A stretch of DNA of 64,000 nucleotides from an uncultured Lachnospiraceae bacterium. GTDB taxonomy: Bacteria; Bacillota; Clostridia; Lachnospirales; Lachnospiraceae. Below the pieces are notes generated by a model that had not been told where the DNA came from, made no database searches, and was given only the letters and a program-made list of their open reading frames with translations. Location of the stretch: positions 1 to 64,000 of the forward strand of contig CAJTSL010000018.1 in assembly GCA_910578845.1 (NCBI GenBank). Direction: 5' to 3'. Made by a program: the position numbers and the translations under genes. Below are positions 10,301 through 18,098 of this stretch, piece by piece. Numbering within the stretch: position 1 is the stretch's first letter; every line of letters begins with the position of its first letter.

Positions 10301-10569
10301 TTCTTGCCCTGATGAGAGAAATGAAAATCAACGAAGCTCTCCGCCAAGGGGCTGGCGTATTCGCTGCGCAGATTCTTCGCATCCCGGTATGTACCGCTCG
10401 TTTCGCCGTACAGCGCAAAACAGATCGCATCGAAAATCGTCGTCTTGCCCGCCCCCGTATCCCCGGAAATCAGAAAAAGGCCTTTGCCCTCAAATTCCTC
10501 AAAGTCAATTTCCGGCATTTCCTCTGCATATGGGCCTATCGCACTAATGATTAATCTCGTCGGTTTCAT
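7372..10569 (-). CDS. sbcC: SbcC, ATPase subunit of the SbcCD nuclease
   Basis: This is the SMC/Rad50-like ATPase of SbcCD, which opens hairpins and trims blocked double-strand ends. The Walker A sequence GDTGAGKTTIF lies near residue 35. Two long coiled-coil arms flank a zinc hook CPVC near residue 525. The ABC signature SLSGGESFKASL and a Walker B region (ALFVDEGFGTLD) lie near the C-terminus. At 1065 residues it is of normal size. Its start overlaps the end of sbcD by 26 bases, which points to translational coupling. Confidence 0.95.
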   Translation of the reverse strand: MKPTRLIISAIGPYAEEMPEIDFEEFEGKGLFLISGDTGAGKTTIFDAICFALYGETSGTYRDAKNLRSEYASPLAESFVDFHFSHQGKKYHVYRQPAYERPKARGKGMVTVKEKAVFYPEGEAPIEGATAVNHAVKELLLIDYKQFKQIAMIAQGEFWALLNASTEERTKILRTIFMTSAYQSMGYQLKDRRNASFAGKKTAEESIIQYFNDAVSPEEGELAEALASMQEKARNSGSAWNLAEMLQLLEDILLVDKRLYAEGEKTFTAADRLLEENKRELGNAHMNNEFLRRLEKFVREKEALDGQKEEMERTELALARKKVALREVKPVYDLWRKEEAEVQAIAMQMTAKEREKEAAALNLIAAAESLQAALAEKERAEQLAKKAERLQGEIGKYEERDRLLLEAASLEKEIESDQEKEEALKKEEKALQEKMAALESTIKERKDCAVELAKSEGERKALVALKETFEEIRQRDIPAYKKARKDFEKKQEVFSQAQEAYQSAEEERLRYESHLDNCRAGLLAQGLRAGCACPVCGSLEHPNPAVLPDKTVSEEGLRNKQEMAKQLKLEKERALVETERAKITASSIEEQLRERLLESIRKESGLAKAAPMEEPVPMEMVFCLADDGQKRLTERIAKQEEAESLLREDCALFDAAMQALEAARGEESEEIARKIEENRLRREGNKTLYAEKKTALREFGKLEYADLETAVREQEKASQEAEQLLAKIEASQQAKQEAEREKAAVLAAYATLAESLEERKGRVTASEKNFAQALAAKRFENTDDFLENLADESEIARTEACVNGYRQAVKINAEQLRQAKEDAKGKLMADEEALQKQVEEQGAIVEACRQKNIQIGYRIRENEDVRKKIAGQKSTLEKFRKENEICNRLYALIMGDIPNKAKITFEQYIQAAGFDQIIAAANRRLLPMSDGQYELFRKEDSDDKRSKTVLDLEVQDHFTGYRRPVGSLSGGESFKASLSLALGLSDTVSSHLGGVQMDALFVDEGFGTLDKKSIESALDILMNLSERNKLVGVISHREELIENIPQQIKVKKTKDGSRIRVDTGF

Positions 10570-11713
10570 GAATGACGCCCGCCTCCTTCGCCACTTCTTT
10601 CATCATCTGCATTTCTTCTTCACTAATCTCACATCCATACATCATACGGTAAAAGTCTGACAACAATTCAGGATATGTCCGCTCCTTCATGGCTCCCGCA
10701 ATATCTATCTCGCCCATTTCCCTCGTATGGGAATTGTCATAATTTATTTTCATGACATTAGGGTAGTATTGCCGGAAAATAGCCATCACATCATTGACCG
10801 GTTCTTCGTCAGTAAGCGTTACAAAGACATAATCCTCCGGCTCCTGTATATTCTTCTTGTCCAATAATTGCTCCATCTTCCCCTTCAGGTGCCTCATATT
10901 ACGCCGGCCTTTTAGTGGCAAAAGCGTGACCGAGACTTCTCCTTTTGCGCCAAGCGTCACGAGCGTCGCGGATTTATCGTTACTTACTTCGCTAAGGGAA
11001 TATTTCAGAAGGGAGCCCGCATAACGGATTGTCTCCCTGCCGACTTTCTGCGGGGAATGGATATGCCCAAGCGCCACATAATCAAAACCGTCAAAACAAC
11101 CGATACCGACTTTCTCAACCGTTCCCACGTGCAAAACGGCCGCGCTCTCCGAACCACCCGGCTGCGGTTCTTCGCTTTCTCCCACGACAAACTGATGCGC
11201 CACGAGGATATTCCTTTCCTTGGGACTTAGCTGCGCATGAGAAAGCGCCACCCTGACCGCATCGTCATAGGAAGCGATTTTCTCCCCAGGATAGAAATGT
11301 TTCACCTGCGACGCTTTGACAAACGGCAACATATAAATATTCACGGCGCCATATTCGTCCTGGCAGCTTCTCCGGTAAATACTGCCGTCATATTTCGCCG
11401 CAATGTGGATGTTGTTTTTTTCAAACAGGCTGCTGCCAAAATGCAGCCGCTCATCCGAATCATGATTCCCACTGATGAGAAACGTCTCGGTTCCCTTCTC
11501 TGCAAGAGAACAAAGGAAGCTGTCAAGCAACCTGACAGCTTCCTCACTAGGCACCGGCTTGTCATAAATATCCCCGGCAAGCAGGAGCGCATCCACGCTC
11601 TCCCGCTCTATCATCTCTAAGACCTGCCGCAGCATATATGCCTGGTCTTCTATCATCGGAAAATCGTTCACTGTTTTGCCGATATGTAAATCGGATAGGT
11701 GTAGTAGTCTCAT
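10544..11713 (-). CDS. sbcD: SbcD, nuclease subunit of SbcCD
   Basis: This is the Mre11-like metallophosphoesterase partner of SbcC. The metal-binding motifs are in order: HLSDLHIGK at the N-terminus, LAGDIYDK, ISGNHDSDE, a histidine near residue 177 and GHIHSPQ. A C-terminal cap domain follows. The start chosen is the ATG at 11711-11713, preceded by AAGGAGG at a spacing of 5, and it puts the first catalytic motif where the family has it. An upstream in-frame ATG at 11752 would add 13 residues that do not belong to the family. Confidence 0.94.
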   Translation of the reverse strand: MRLLHLSDLHIGKTVNDFPMIEDQAYMLRQVLEMIERESVDALLLAGDIYDKPVPSEEAVRLLDSFLCSLAEKGTETFLISGNHDSDERLHFGSSLFEKNNIHIAAKYDGSIYRRSCQDEYGAVNIYMLPFVKASQVKHFYPGEKIASYDDAVRVALSHAQLSPKERNILVAHQFVVGESEEPQPGGSESAAVLHVGTVEKVGIGCFDGFDYVALGHIHSPQKVGRETIRYAGSLLKYSLSEVSNDKSATLVTLGAKGEVSVTLLPLKGRRNMRHLKGKMEQLLDKKNIQEPEDYVFVTLTDEEPVNDVMAIFRQYYPNVMKINYDNSHTREMGEIDIAGAMKERTYPELLSDFYRMMYGCEISEEEMQMMKEVAKEAGVIHETDEINH

Positions 11714-11745
11714 GTTGTCCTCCTTGGCATTGTCTATTCCAACTG

Positions 11746-12006
11746 TCAGCATCCCTTTGCCCGGTGGGCCGTGATAATCGTATAACTATAGGCATTGACC
11801 GTGATCACACAATGATCTACATCTACATACCAGTTTTTCCCCTTCCTTGTTATGATGGCACTTGCAGACAATATCTGCTCTCTGCACCATTTAACAACAT
11901 CGTCCGTGTCCAGGGAAAGATTTCTTTTGATCCGTAGAACGCCTAACTCTGTAGTAAGGAGCTGATCCAAATGATACAACAATTCATTTTCGCTGCTCTC
12001 TCCCAT
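11746..12006 (-). CDS. DUF3781 domain protein
   Basis: This 86-residue protein matches the DUF3781 family as I remember it: TTELGVLRIKRNL, the segment DTDDVVKWC and a C-terminal ITRKGKNWYVD...ITVNAYSYTIITAH block. The family is small, cytoplasmic and of unknown function. The gene precedes sbcD by 32 bases and a strong AAGGAGG lies upstream of its start. It may share a transcript with sbcDC. Confidence 0.8.
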   Translation of the reverse strand: MGESSENELLYHLDQLLTTELGVLRIKRNLSLDTDDVVKWCREQILSASAIITRKGKNWYVDVDHCVITVNAYSYTIITAHRAKGC

Positions 12007-12178
12007 TTTATGCCCGCCTCCTTTTTATATCCCTAATACATTATTCACCGATTGTCCCTGCTTCGTTCAAAGCCCGCCTCCACGAACAGGCTTCCATCCA
12101 GCCAAGCCAATCCATGGTTTTCAGCAATGCAGCATTCGCAATAATGCTTTACAGGAAAAGATGGAATTATTCCCGTTT

Positions 12179-12928
12179 TTATTCGCAATAGATTTCCATG
12201 AGAAGTTTCCTCTCCTCCCGCCCCAGTTTATATTCGTTTTGGAAAAATGTATCATAATCGCCATATCGGTCTTTGATCGCATCAATCGCCAGCCGGATAA
12301 AATCTTCCCGGACGCCCAGCAACGGTTCGCACATCCGCTGATACTCTGGAGGGATGTGCAATTGTCCGGCTAAGTCAAGGCCTGCCTGCTTTAAGTATTG
12401 GTTTGATAGCAAATACTCTTTCACCGCATCCTCTTCCTCCATGCCAAGCGCCATCATGATTAAGAACCCTGCAACGCCTGTCCTATCCTTTCCCGCGGTG
12501 CAATGGAAATAAATATGCCCGTCATTTTGCATAAGAAGGGCAAACAGCCTTCTATATGCCGGATTGTCAAACGGCATGGTCCGGTACCCCTCTTTTAAAT
12601 ATGCAAGGATAAACCGGAACTGCGATGCGTCTAACCCCTTCTTCATGATCTTTTCAAAATCAAACCCGTTTTCATCATGCTCTTTTACTTGCAATGCACT
12701 AATCTGTTCATAAGCGGCTACCGGGAACTGATAATCTTTCGCCATTTGAGCCTCTTTTGCATCACGGAAATCAAGAATATGCCGGATCGCCAATACATCC
12801 TCAAAGTAATCCGCGTCCTCCTTAGTCATACTGTCTAATGCGCCTCCACGGAATATCTTATTCTTCTTCATCACTTTACCATCCCGGTTCTGATAGCCGC
12901 TAATGTCCCTGAAATTAGGTATGTTCAT
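12179..12928 (-). CDS. Protein tyrosine/serine phosphatase (Y_phosphatase3 type)
   Basis: The active-site loop HCTAGKDRTG fits CX5R of cysteine-dependent phosphatases, with Cys as nucleophile and Arg binding phosphate. The N-terminal NFRDISGY and RGGAL motifs are typical of the PtpB/Y_phosphatase3 group, which removes phosphate from Tyr, sometimes Ser/Thr or phosphoinositides. Length is about 250 residues, as expected. Two starts are possible. The second ATG (12928) has GGGAG at a spacing of 5 and is preferred over 12940. No signal peptide is seen, so it should be cytoplasmic. Confidence 0.87.
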   Translation of the reverse strand: MNIPNFRDISGYQNRDGKVMKKNKIFRGGALDSMTKEDADYFEDVLAIRHILDFRDAKEAQMAKDYQFPVAAYEQISALQVKEHDENGFDFEKIMKKGLDASQFRFILAYLKEGYRTMPFDNPAYRRLFALLMQNDGHIYFHCTAGKDRTGVAGFLIMMALGMEEEDAVKEYLLSNQYLKQAGLDLAGQLHIPPEYQRMCEPLLGVREDFIRLAIDAIKDRYGDYDTFFQNEYKLGREERKLLMEIYCE

Positions 12929-12999
12929 CTTTGCTCCCATCCGCCCGTTTTAGCAGGCACTCCATCCTATGGTTAAAAATCCTTAATTTTCAACCTTTC

Positions 13000-14397
13000 C
13001 TATGCTTTCTTTTCTTCAAACCCATGCACCCAATCGGAGCGCAAATAATAGATAAGATAAATCACCGAACTAATAGTCCATGTCAACGGATACGCCCAAT
13101 AAATATACCGGATGTCCCCGGTAAAATGCATCACAAGCCCAATATAGGAAATCCGCAGCACGCACCAAATGGACAACATAATGACCATCGGCACAAACGC
13201 TTTGCCCGCACCACGGCAAACTGCCGCAATGGAATGGGAAAATGCCAATAAGAAATAAAAGAGGGCGACCGTGCGCGCCTGCTGCACGCCAAATCCCAGA
13301 ACGCCAGGGGTATTATCAAACATGCCGACAAACTGCGGTGCAAACAGATAATAGAATACGCCAGTCAGCTCGGCAAGAATGACCGCGGCAAGGATGCAGA
13401 AACGCGCACCCTTTTTCGCACGCTCATATTGCCGCGCACCCAGGTTCTGACTGATAAACGTCGTACTTGCCATATTAAAGCTCGTAATCGGCAGGAACGC
13501 GAAACCTTCGATCTTCGCATGGGTACCATAAGCCGCCATTGCGAATTTACCAAAAGAGTTGATTTGCGACTGCACAATGACATTGGCAAAAGCAATCACC
13601 GAATTCTGCACACCGGAAGGCAGTCCGTAACGTACAATTTCTATCAGCGTGTCCTTATGAAAACGGATTTTCCGTATTTCCACGGTGAAAATATTGCCTT
13701 TGCGCAACAAATGGAGCATACAGAGGACAACGCTTGCCGCCTGGGATATCACAGTCGCCACTGCCGCTGCCCAGACGCCCCAATGAAAGCCGGCGATGAA
13801 CAACAGATCTAAGGCAATATTGAGAATAGAAGAGAAAATCAGATAATACAGCGGGCGCTTACTGTCGCCTAATGCGTTCATGACGCTGCGGCAGATATTA
13901 TACATGACCATAGCAAGCGCGCCCATGAAATAATAACGGAAATATTCAACCGCCTCCGGCATAACTTCAGGATCGGTTTGCATCCATACCAAAAAAGTAG
14001 GTGTAAACGCAACGCCTACTATCGTCAAAATGACACCGCTGGCAATGCCAAACGCCATCATCGTATGTACCGCTCTTGACACCTGCACTTCATCGCTTGC
14101 GCCAAAATAGCGGGATATCACAACGCCGCCGCCCATCGCCGTCCCCATGAAGAAACTGATGAGCAAGAAAATCAGCGTCCCGGAAGAGGTGACCGCCGCA
14201 AGCGCATTCGTCCCCAAATGCCTTCCGACAATGAACGCATCCGCTGTATTATATAACTGTTGGAAAACCTGGCTTAAGAAAATCGGCAGCGCAAAACTAA
14301 GCATCAGGGAATAAATATTCCCTGATGTCATATCTCTCACATGTGATTCCTGTTTTGCCGCAGCCTTTGAATGTACTTGCTGCATAATAATAACCAT
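13000..14397 (-). CDS. MATE family efflux transporter (second copy)
   Basis: This is a second polytopic MATE protein of 465 residues, only distantly related to the one at 5.9-7.2 kb. The N-terminal stretch TSGNIYSLMLSFALPIFLSQ, the motif FQQLYNTADAFIVGRHLG and GALGDSKRP-like segments in helix loops (NALGDSKRPLYYL) are typical of the DinF/NorM-like MATE group. About twelve membrane helices can be drawn. The substrate is unknown. The start is uncertain between 14397 and 14385, as neither has ideal ribosome-site spacing. Confidence 0.88.
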   Translation of the reverse strand: MVIIMQQVHSKAAAKQESHVRDMTSGNIYSLMLSFALPIFLSQVFQQLYNTADAFIVGRHLGTNALAAVTSSGTLIFLLISFFMGTAMGGGVVISRYFGASDEVQVSRAVHTMMAFGIASGVILTIVGVAFTPTFLVWMQTDPEVMPEAVEYFRYYFMGALAMVMYNICRSVMNALGDSKRPLYYLIFSSILNIALDLLFIAGFHWGVWAAAVATVISQAASVVLCMLHLLRKGNIFTVEIRKIRFHKDTLIEIVRYGLPSGVQNSVIAFANVIVQSQINSFGKFAMAAYGTHAKIEGFAFLPITSFNMASTTFISQNLGARQYERAKKGARFCILAAVILAELTGVFYYLFAPQFVGMFDNTPGVLGFGVQQARTVALFYFLLAFSHSIAAVCRGAGKAFVPMVIMLSIWCVLRISYIGLVMHFTGDIRYIYWAYPLTWTISSVIYLIYYLRSDWVHGFEEKKA

Positions 14398-14441
14398 GCC
14401 TTTCTGTTTGCCTGCATACTTTAAGCGGCAGGCATAATCAT

Positions 14442-15071
14442 TTATTTGGTCCCGAATATCCTATCCCCAGCGTCCCCAAGCCCGGGAACGATATAGCCAT
14501 GATCGTTTAATTTTTCATCCAATGCGCCAATATATAAATCGACATCTGGATGCGCTTCCTGCATTTTGGCAACTCCTTCTGGCGCTGCAATAATGCACAT
14601 AAAGTGGATCTTTTTACATCCTTTTTCTTTTAACATGCGGATTGCCGCCACCGAAGAACCCCCGGTAGCAAGCATCGGGTCTACCACGAAAACCTCCCTC
14701 TCATCACAGTCCGCCGGCAGCTTACAATAATATTCCACTGGCTCTAATGTCTCCGGATCGCGGTATAATCCGATATGCCCGACTTTCGCAGCCGGTATCA
14801 GCTCTAACACGCCGTCTACCATGCCAAGGCCCGCGCGCAGGATGGGTATGACAGCCATCTTCTTGCCACTTAATTCTTTAACCATTGTCTTACAGATTGG
14901 CGTTGTAATTTCCACATCCGCAAGCGGCAGTTCTCTTGTCGCTTCATAACAGATCAACATCGCTATTTCTTTTATCGTCTGGCGGAAATCCTTTGTTCCC
15001 GTCTCTGTCCGTCTAATATAGCCAATCTTATGCTGTATCAAAGGGTGTTCCATGATTAACGTTTTTGCCAT
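14442..15071 (-). CDS. upp: Uracil phosphoribosyltransferase
   Basis: This enzyme makes UMP from uracil and PRPP in pyrimidine salvage. The PRPP-binding loop region VVDPMLATGGSS and the family C-terminus GLGDAGDRIFGTK are present, as is IPILRAGLGMVDG. From the ATG at 15069-15071 the protein is 209 residues, the standard Upp length, and that ATG has GTGGAGG at a spacing of 8. The frame stays open for 36 more codons to another ATG at 15179 that has its own AAAGGA site, so a longer product is possible. Confidence 0.93.
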   Translation of the reverse strand: MAKTLIMEHPLIQHKIGYIRRTETGTKDFRQTIKEIAMLICYEATRELPLADVEITTPICKTMVKELSGKKMAVIPILRAGLGMVDGVLELIPAAKVGHIGLYRDPETLEPVEYYCKLPADCDEREVFVVDPMLATGGSSVAAIRMLKEKGCKKIHFMCIIAAPEGVAKMQEAHPDVDLYIGALDEKLNDHGYIVPGLGDAGDRIFGTK

Positions 15072-15196
15072 AAATGTATCCTCCACTGTTTCATCCATTA
15101 CCACAAGCTTCCCCGGGATATCCCAGATCATCGCTTCACTGGCCCGGTCACGAAGAATGCCAAAAGGCGCTTTTGACATCCGAATCCTTTAATAAA

Positions 15197-15225
15197 ATAA
15201 TAGGTAAAATTACGAAGAAAGTCAA
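15197..15225 (-). promoter_or_regulatory. Promoter of upp
   Basis: On the minus strand TTGACT (15220-15225) and TATTAT (15197-15202) are separated by 17 bases, close to the housekeeping sigma consensus. Transcription would start near 15190, just before the AAAGGA that precedes the upstream in-frame ATG at 15179. Confidence 0.75.
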
Positions 15226-15245
15226 GCGGGAGCCATTTTAACTTC

Positions 15246-15274
15246 TTGAAAATCTCCGTACTTTATTTTATAAT
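15246..15274 (+). promoter_or_regulatory. Promoter of the DHH phosphoesterase gene
   Basis: TTGAAA (15246-15251) and TATAAT (15269-15274) have a 17-base spacer. The gene start at 15329 has AAAGGAG upstream. This promoter is back to back with that of upp, the two -35 boxes being only 20 bases apart. Confidence 0.78.
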
Positions 15275-15328
15275 TTTGATAAGCTTTTTTTCAAAAAAGC
15301 CATTACACTAAGCAAAGGAGAATTCATT

Positions 15329-16246
15329 ATGAGATTAGTTACCCGTTCCGATTTTGACGGATTGGCATGCGGTGCCCTATTAAAAGAAGTCGGTCTGATT
15401 GACAGTTGGAAATTCGCCCATCCCAAGGATTTACAGGATGGTCTTGTAGAAATTACAGAAAACGATGTGCTGGCCAACGTGCCTTTTGTAGAAGGCTGTG
15501 GCCTTTGGTTTGATCATCATTCCAGTGAGCATGAAAGAAACCAGTTAGCCGGCAAGTATAAAGGCGAAAGCCGTATCACGCCTTCCTGTGCGCGCATTAT
15601 CTATGAATATTACGGCGGGAAAGAACGCTTCTCCCACTTCGACGAAATGATGGTTGCCGTCGATAAAGTTGATTCCGGGAACTTAACAATTGATGAGATC
15701 CAGAACCCTACCGGTTGGATTTTAATCGGTTTCCTGATGGATCCCAGGACCGGCCTCGGCAGGTGGCGCAATTTCACCATCTCAAACTATCAGTTAATGG
15801 AGAATCTGATGGAATGCTGCCGCACCATGAGCACGGAAGAAATCCTTGCCTTGCCGGATGTCCAAGAGCGGATTGCGATTTACCATGAGCAAGATGCCAA
15901 ATTCAAAGAAATGGTACTGGCACATACCCGTGTGGAAAAAGATGTCATCATCTCCGATTTACGCGGCGTTGACCCGATTTATTCCGGCAACCGTTTCCTC
16001 ATTTATAGTATGTACCCTGAGCAGAACATCTCCGTCTGGATTGTAAACGGCAAAGGTGGACTTGGCTGTTCCGCTGCTGTCGGCTACAGCGTATTGAACA
16101 GGACATCCAACGTCAATGTCGGAAGCTTGATGCTAAAATATGGCGGTGGCGGACATAAAGCCGTCGGAACCTGTCAGTTCAGCGATGAGACGATGGAAGA
16201 GCAGCTTCCAAAACTGCTAGATGAAATAATCAATTATAAAGAATAA
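15329..16246 (+). CDS. DHH family phosphoesterase
   Basis: This protein belongs to the DHH/DHHA1 superfamily (exopolyphosphatase, NrnA, cyclic dinucleotide phosphodiesterases). The metal-binding motifs are RSDFDGLACGALL (residues 5-17), FDHHSSE (near 66-72) and DKVDSGN. The C-terminal DHHA1 motif YGGGGHKAVGTCQF binds substrate. At 305 residues there are no added domains. Close family members hydrolyse polyphosphate, short RNAs or pAp, and sequence alone does not decide which. It is one of few plus-strand genes here and stands alone with its own promoter. Confidence 0.88.
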   Translation: MRLVTRSDFDGLACGALLKEVGLIDSWKFAHPKDLQDGLVEITENDVLANVPFVEGCGLWFDHHSSEHERNQLAGKYKGESRITPSCARIIYEYYGGKERFSHFDEMMVAVDKVDSGNLTIDEIQNPTGWILIGFLMDPRTGLGRWRNFTISNYQLMENLMECCRTMSTEEILALPDVQERIAIYHEQDAKFKEMVLAHTRVEKDVIISDLRGVDPIYSGNRFLIYSMYPEQNISVWIVNGKGGLGCSAAVGYSVLNRTSNVNVGSLMLKYGGGGHKAVGTCQFSDETMEEQLPKLLDEIINYKE

Positions 16247-16260
16247 CATTACATAGAAAT

Positions 16261-16299
16261 CCCCCCGCCGTATTGTATATGGAAATACGGGCGGGGGGG
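16261..16299. terminator. GC-rich hairpin between convergent genes
   Basis: CCCCCCGCC-GTATT and AATAC-GGGCGGGGG form a long stem with one bulged base and an 8-base loop. It lies just after the DHH gene and before the converging end of the Rpn nuclease gene. No clear T-run follows on either strand, so it may act as an mRNA end block more than a classical terminator. Confidence 0.5.
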
Positions 16300-16360
16300 G
16301 TAGGATGAAAAATCAATCTCCGCATCGTTAAGTCTAGCATGCCTACGATCTTCATACAAG

Positions 16361-17236
16361 CTATCTGACCTGGCTCCCAAACCTTGCAAGATACTCCTGC
16401 GCTGTCTGCCTGGATATGCCCAGCTTGCTTTGCAACCTTTCGAGTATGCCTTGCTCAGGAATTCCAAACTCATATCCGGTTTCAATAATCTCCTCAGCCC
16501 GGCCTTCTAACTTGCCTTTTTCTATGCCTTTTTCTATGCCTTTTTCTATGCCTTTTTCTATGCCTTTTTCAATATTCTCCTGATCACGCATCAGCAATGT
16601 CATATATTCGTGCCTCCATTCCCTGTTCTTCCTTGCCTCATTTACGGCTTCTTTCAGCCTCCGCACAAAGACATCCTCCGATTCCTTTCCCGCCACATAG
16701 TCTAGAAATGCTTTTAACTCGTTGCTTACGTCTTCCTGCCTTCCTGTAGCATTGAGAAAAATCTTCACCGCTCCATCCCCTAGCCTGACAGCAGTATCTT
16801 CCTTACAAATGTTCTCAAAAGTATAGATATGCCTTCCTCTACCAAAAATATCAAACGGGCAGATAAAGATAACGTAACTGGGACTTAGCTTTTTATAATA
16901 CTGCCCTTTATCAATCATCTGTAAGTCTATCATACTCTGATAATAACGGCTTCTTTTGGGTAGTTCTTTCGTATCGCTCACTTGTATCTCGATATCGTAG
17001 ACTGTCCCTTTCCCGTCCCTCACATATACATCGAGCCTCACGCTCTTGGCATCCACATCCGGTCTGATGCTTTTTTGTGTCTCCGGGTATTCGATATGAT
17101 CTATGTCCAGATCCGGCAAAATTCTTTGCAGCAATTCCTGGCATAGACTTGCATCCTGCATGACTTTCCCAAACATGAAATCATTGGCTATCCCTAAATT
17201 ATCCCATATAACATTAAATTCCATCTGTTTCTCCAT
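16361..17236 (-). CDS. Rpn family recombination-promoting nuclease / PD-(D/E)XK transposase-like protein
   Basis: The N-terminus (LGIANDFMFGKVMQD) and the core segments RPDVDAKSVRLDVYV, YDIEIQVSD and RYYQSMIDLQMIDKG fit the Rpn/PDDEXK_2 family, related to E. coli RpnA, DNA endonucleases that raise RecA-independent recombination. Catalytic candidates are the Asp of RLDVYV and the E-x-Q of IEIQ. Near the C-terminus a run of GIEK units (about residues 222-240) comes from a perfect 12-base tandem repeat. A helical tail follows. These genes often occur in many copies in Clostridia and behave like mobile genes, but no element ends are seen here. Confidence 0.85.
   Translation of the reverse strand: MEKQMEFNVIWDNLGIANDFMFGKVMQDASLCQELLQRILPDLDIDHIEYPETQKSIRPDVDAKSVRLDVYVRDGKGTVYDIEIQVSDTKELPKRSRYYQSMIDLQMIDKGQYYKKLSPSYVIFICPFDIFGRGRHIYTFENICKEDTAVRLGDGAVKIFLNATGRQEDVSNELKAFLDYVAGKESEDVFVRRLKEAVNEARKNREWRHEYMTLLMRDQENIEKGIEKGIEKGIEKGIEKGKLEGRAEEIIETGYEFGIPEQGILERLQSKLGISRQTAQEYLARFGSQVR
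16514..16573. repeat. 12-bp tandem repeat inside the Rpn-family gene
   Basis: Five consecutive 12-base units (GCCTTTTTCTAT on the plus strand) encode repeated GIEK in the protein. The length in a multiple of three keeps the frame open whatever the copy number. Confidence 0.9.
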
Positions 17237-17356
17237 CTCTTCAATTGGGCATCCGTATTTCCCAATAATCCCTTATTCTTGCTCAACTTGCGAATTTGGA
17301 CGCAAGCACAAATTTCGGATTGAAAATCAATGCATTAGTATGATTACTATAAGTAT

Positions 17357-17385
17357 ATTATACAAAGACATCCTGAAAAATACAA
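17357..17385 (-). promoter_or_regulatory. Promoter upstream of the Rpn-family gene
   Basis: On the minus strand TTGTAT (17380-17385) and TATAAT (17357-17362) are 17 bases apart. The leader to the gene start at 17236 is about 115 bases. Confidence 0.6.
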
Positions 17386-17423
17386 TAAATATATGGCAGG
17401 TTACCACTCTTATACCCATATTC

Positions 17424-18065
17424 TCATTCTGTAAATTCTTTCAATTCTTCCAAAAATTCTTGATAATCCTCATCCGACCAGTAAAATGTCAGCTCTTCCT
17501 CCGTCGGCTCCCAGCCAGTCGTTTCCATGAAATGTTTCCCGACATCATATCCCAATCTGATCAGTACACACTCTGCAAACTCTCTAAAGAACATGCCAAT
17601 GCCCGTAATGATATTGCCACTTTCTACAACAGGACGGTGGATAAAATGTGACTTATCGACAAATGGGAAAACATCCGCCATCTGCATGAAAAATCCCGCC
17701 GTGAAGTCTTTATTTTCTAACAAGCCTGCCTTTGCCAGTAATATCGGCGCAGAAGAAATCGCCGCAATAATTGTCTCTGCTTCCTTGCCCTTACGCAGAA
17801 AAGCAATCAGCTTCTCGTCATATAATGCGGGCAGTGGAAAAACAGTTCCCGGGAGAATGACACATGCATAATCCGCCAGGTTTACTTCCTCCACCGTTTT
17901 ATCCGGCATAATAGAAAAGCCTTCCTCACTGGCATAAAGCTTTTTTTCACTAGCGATAATCTCTATTTTCTCCCCAAACCAAATCGTCAGACAGGAAGTC
18001 AGGCAAGTAATCTCCTGTAAAGAAAAGTCCTGATAAATAAGCACCCCATATTTTTTCTGTTCCAT
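17424..18065 (-). CDS. DJ-1/PfpI family protein lacking the nucleophile Cys
   Basis: The flavodoxin-like DJ-1/PfpI fold is suggested by YGVLIYQDFSLQEI at the N-terminus, the segment DYACVILPGTVFP and the elbow IAAISSAPILLAKAGLL. In active family members the elbow holds Cys (AICSAP). Here the second Ser of AISSAP occupies that place, so a protease, glyoxalase or deglycase role of the usual type is doubtful. Length 213 is normal. The gene sits 33 bases after addA on the same strand. Confidence 0.8.
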   Translation of the reverse strand: MEQKKYGVLIYQDFSLQEITCLTSCLTIWFGEKIEIIASEKKLYASEEGFSIMPDKTVEEVNLADYACVILPGTVFPLPALYDEKLIAFLRKGKEAETIIAAISSAPILLAKAGLLENKDFTAGFFMQMADVFPFVDKSHFIHRPVVESGNIITGIGMFFREFAECVLIRLGYDVGKHFMETTGWEPTEEELTFYWSDEDYQEFLEELKEFTE

Positions 18066-18098
18066 ATGTCCCCTCTCCTTCTCGCAAATCGTACAAGC

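Noticed and set aside
16261..16299. Classical intrinsic terminator after the DHH gene
   Set aside because: The stem is strong, but no T-run follows on either strand; kept only as a hairpin with modest confidence.
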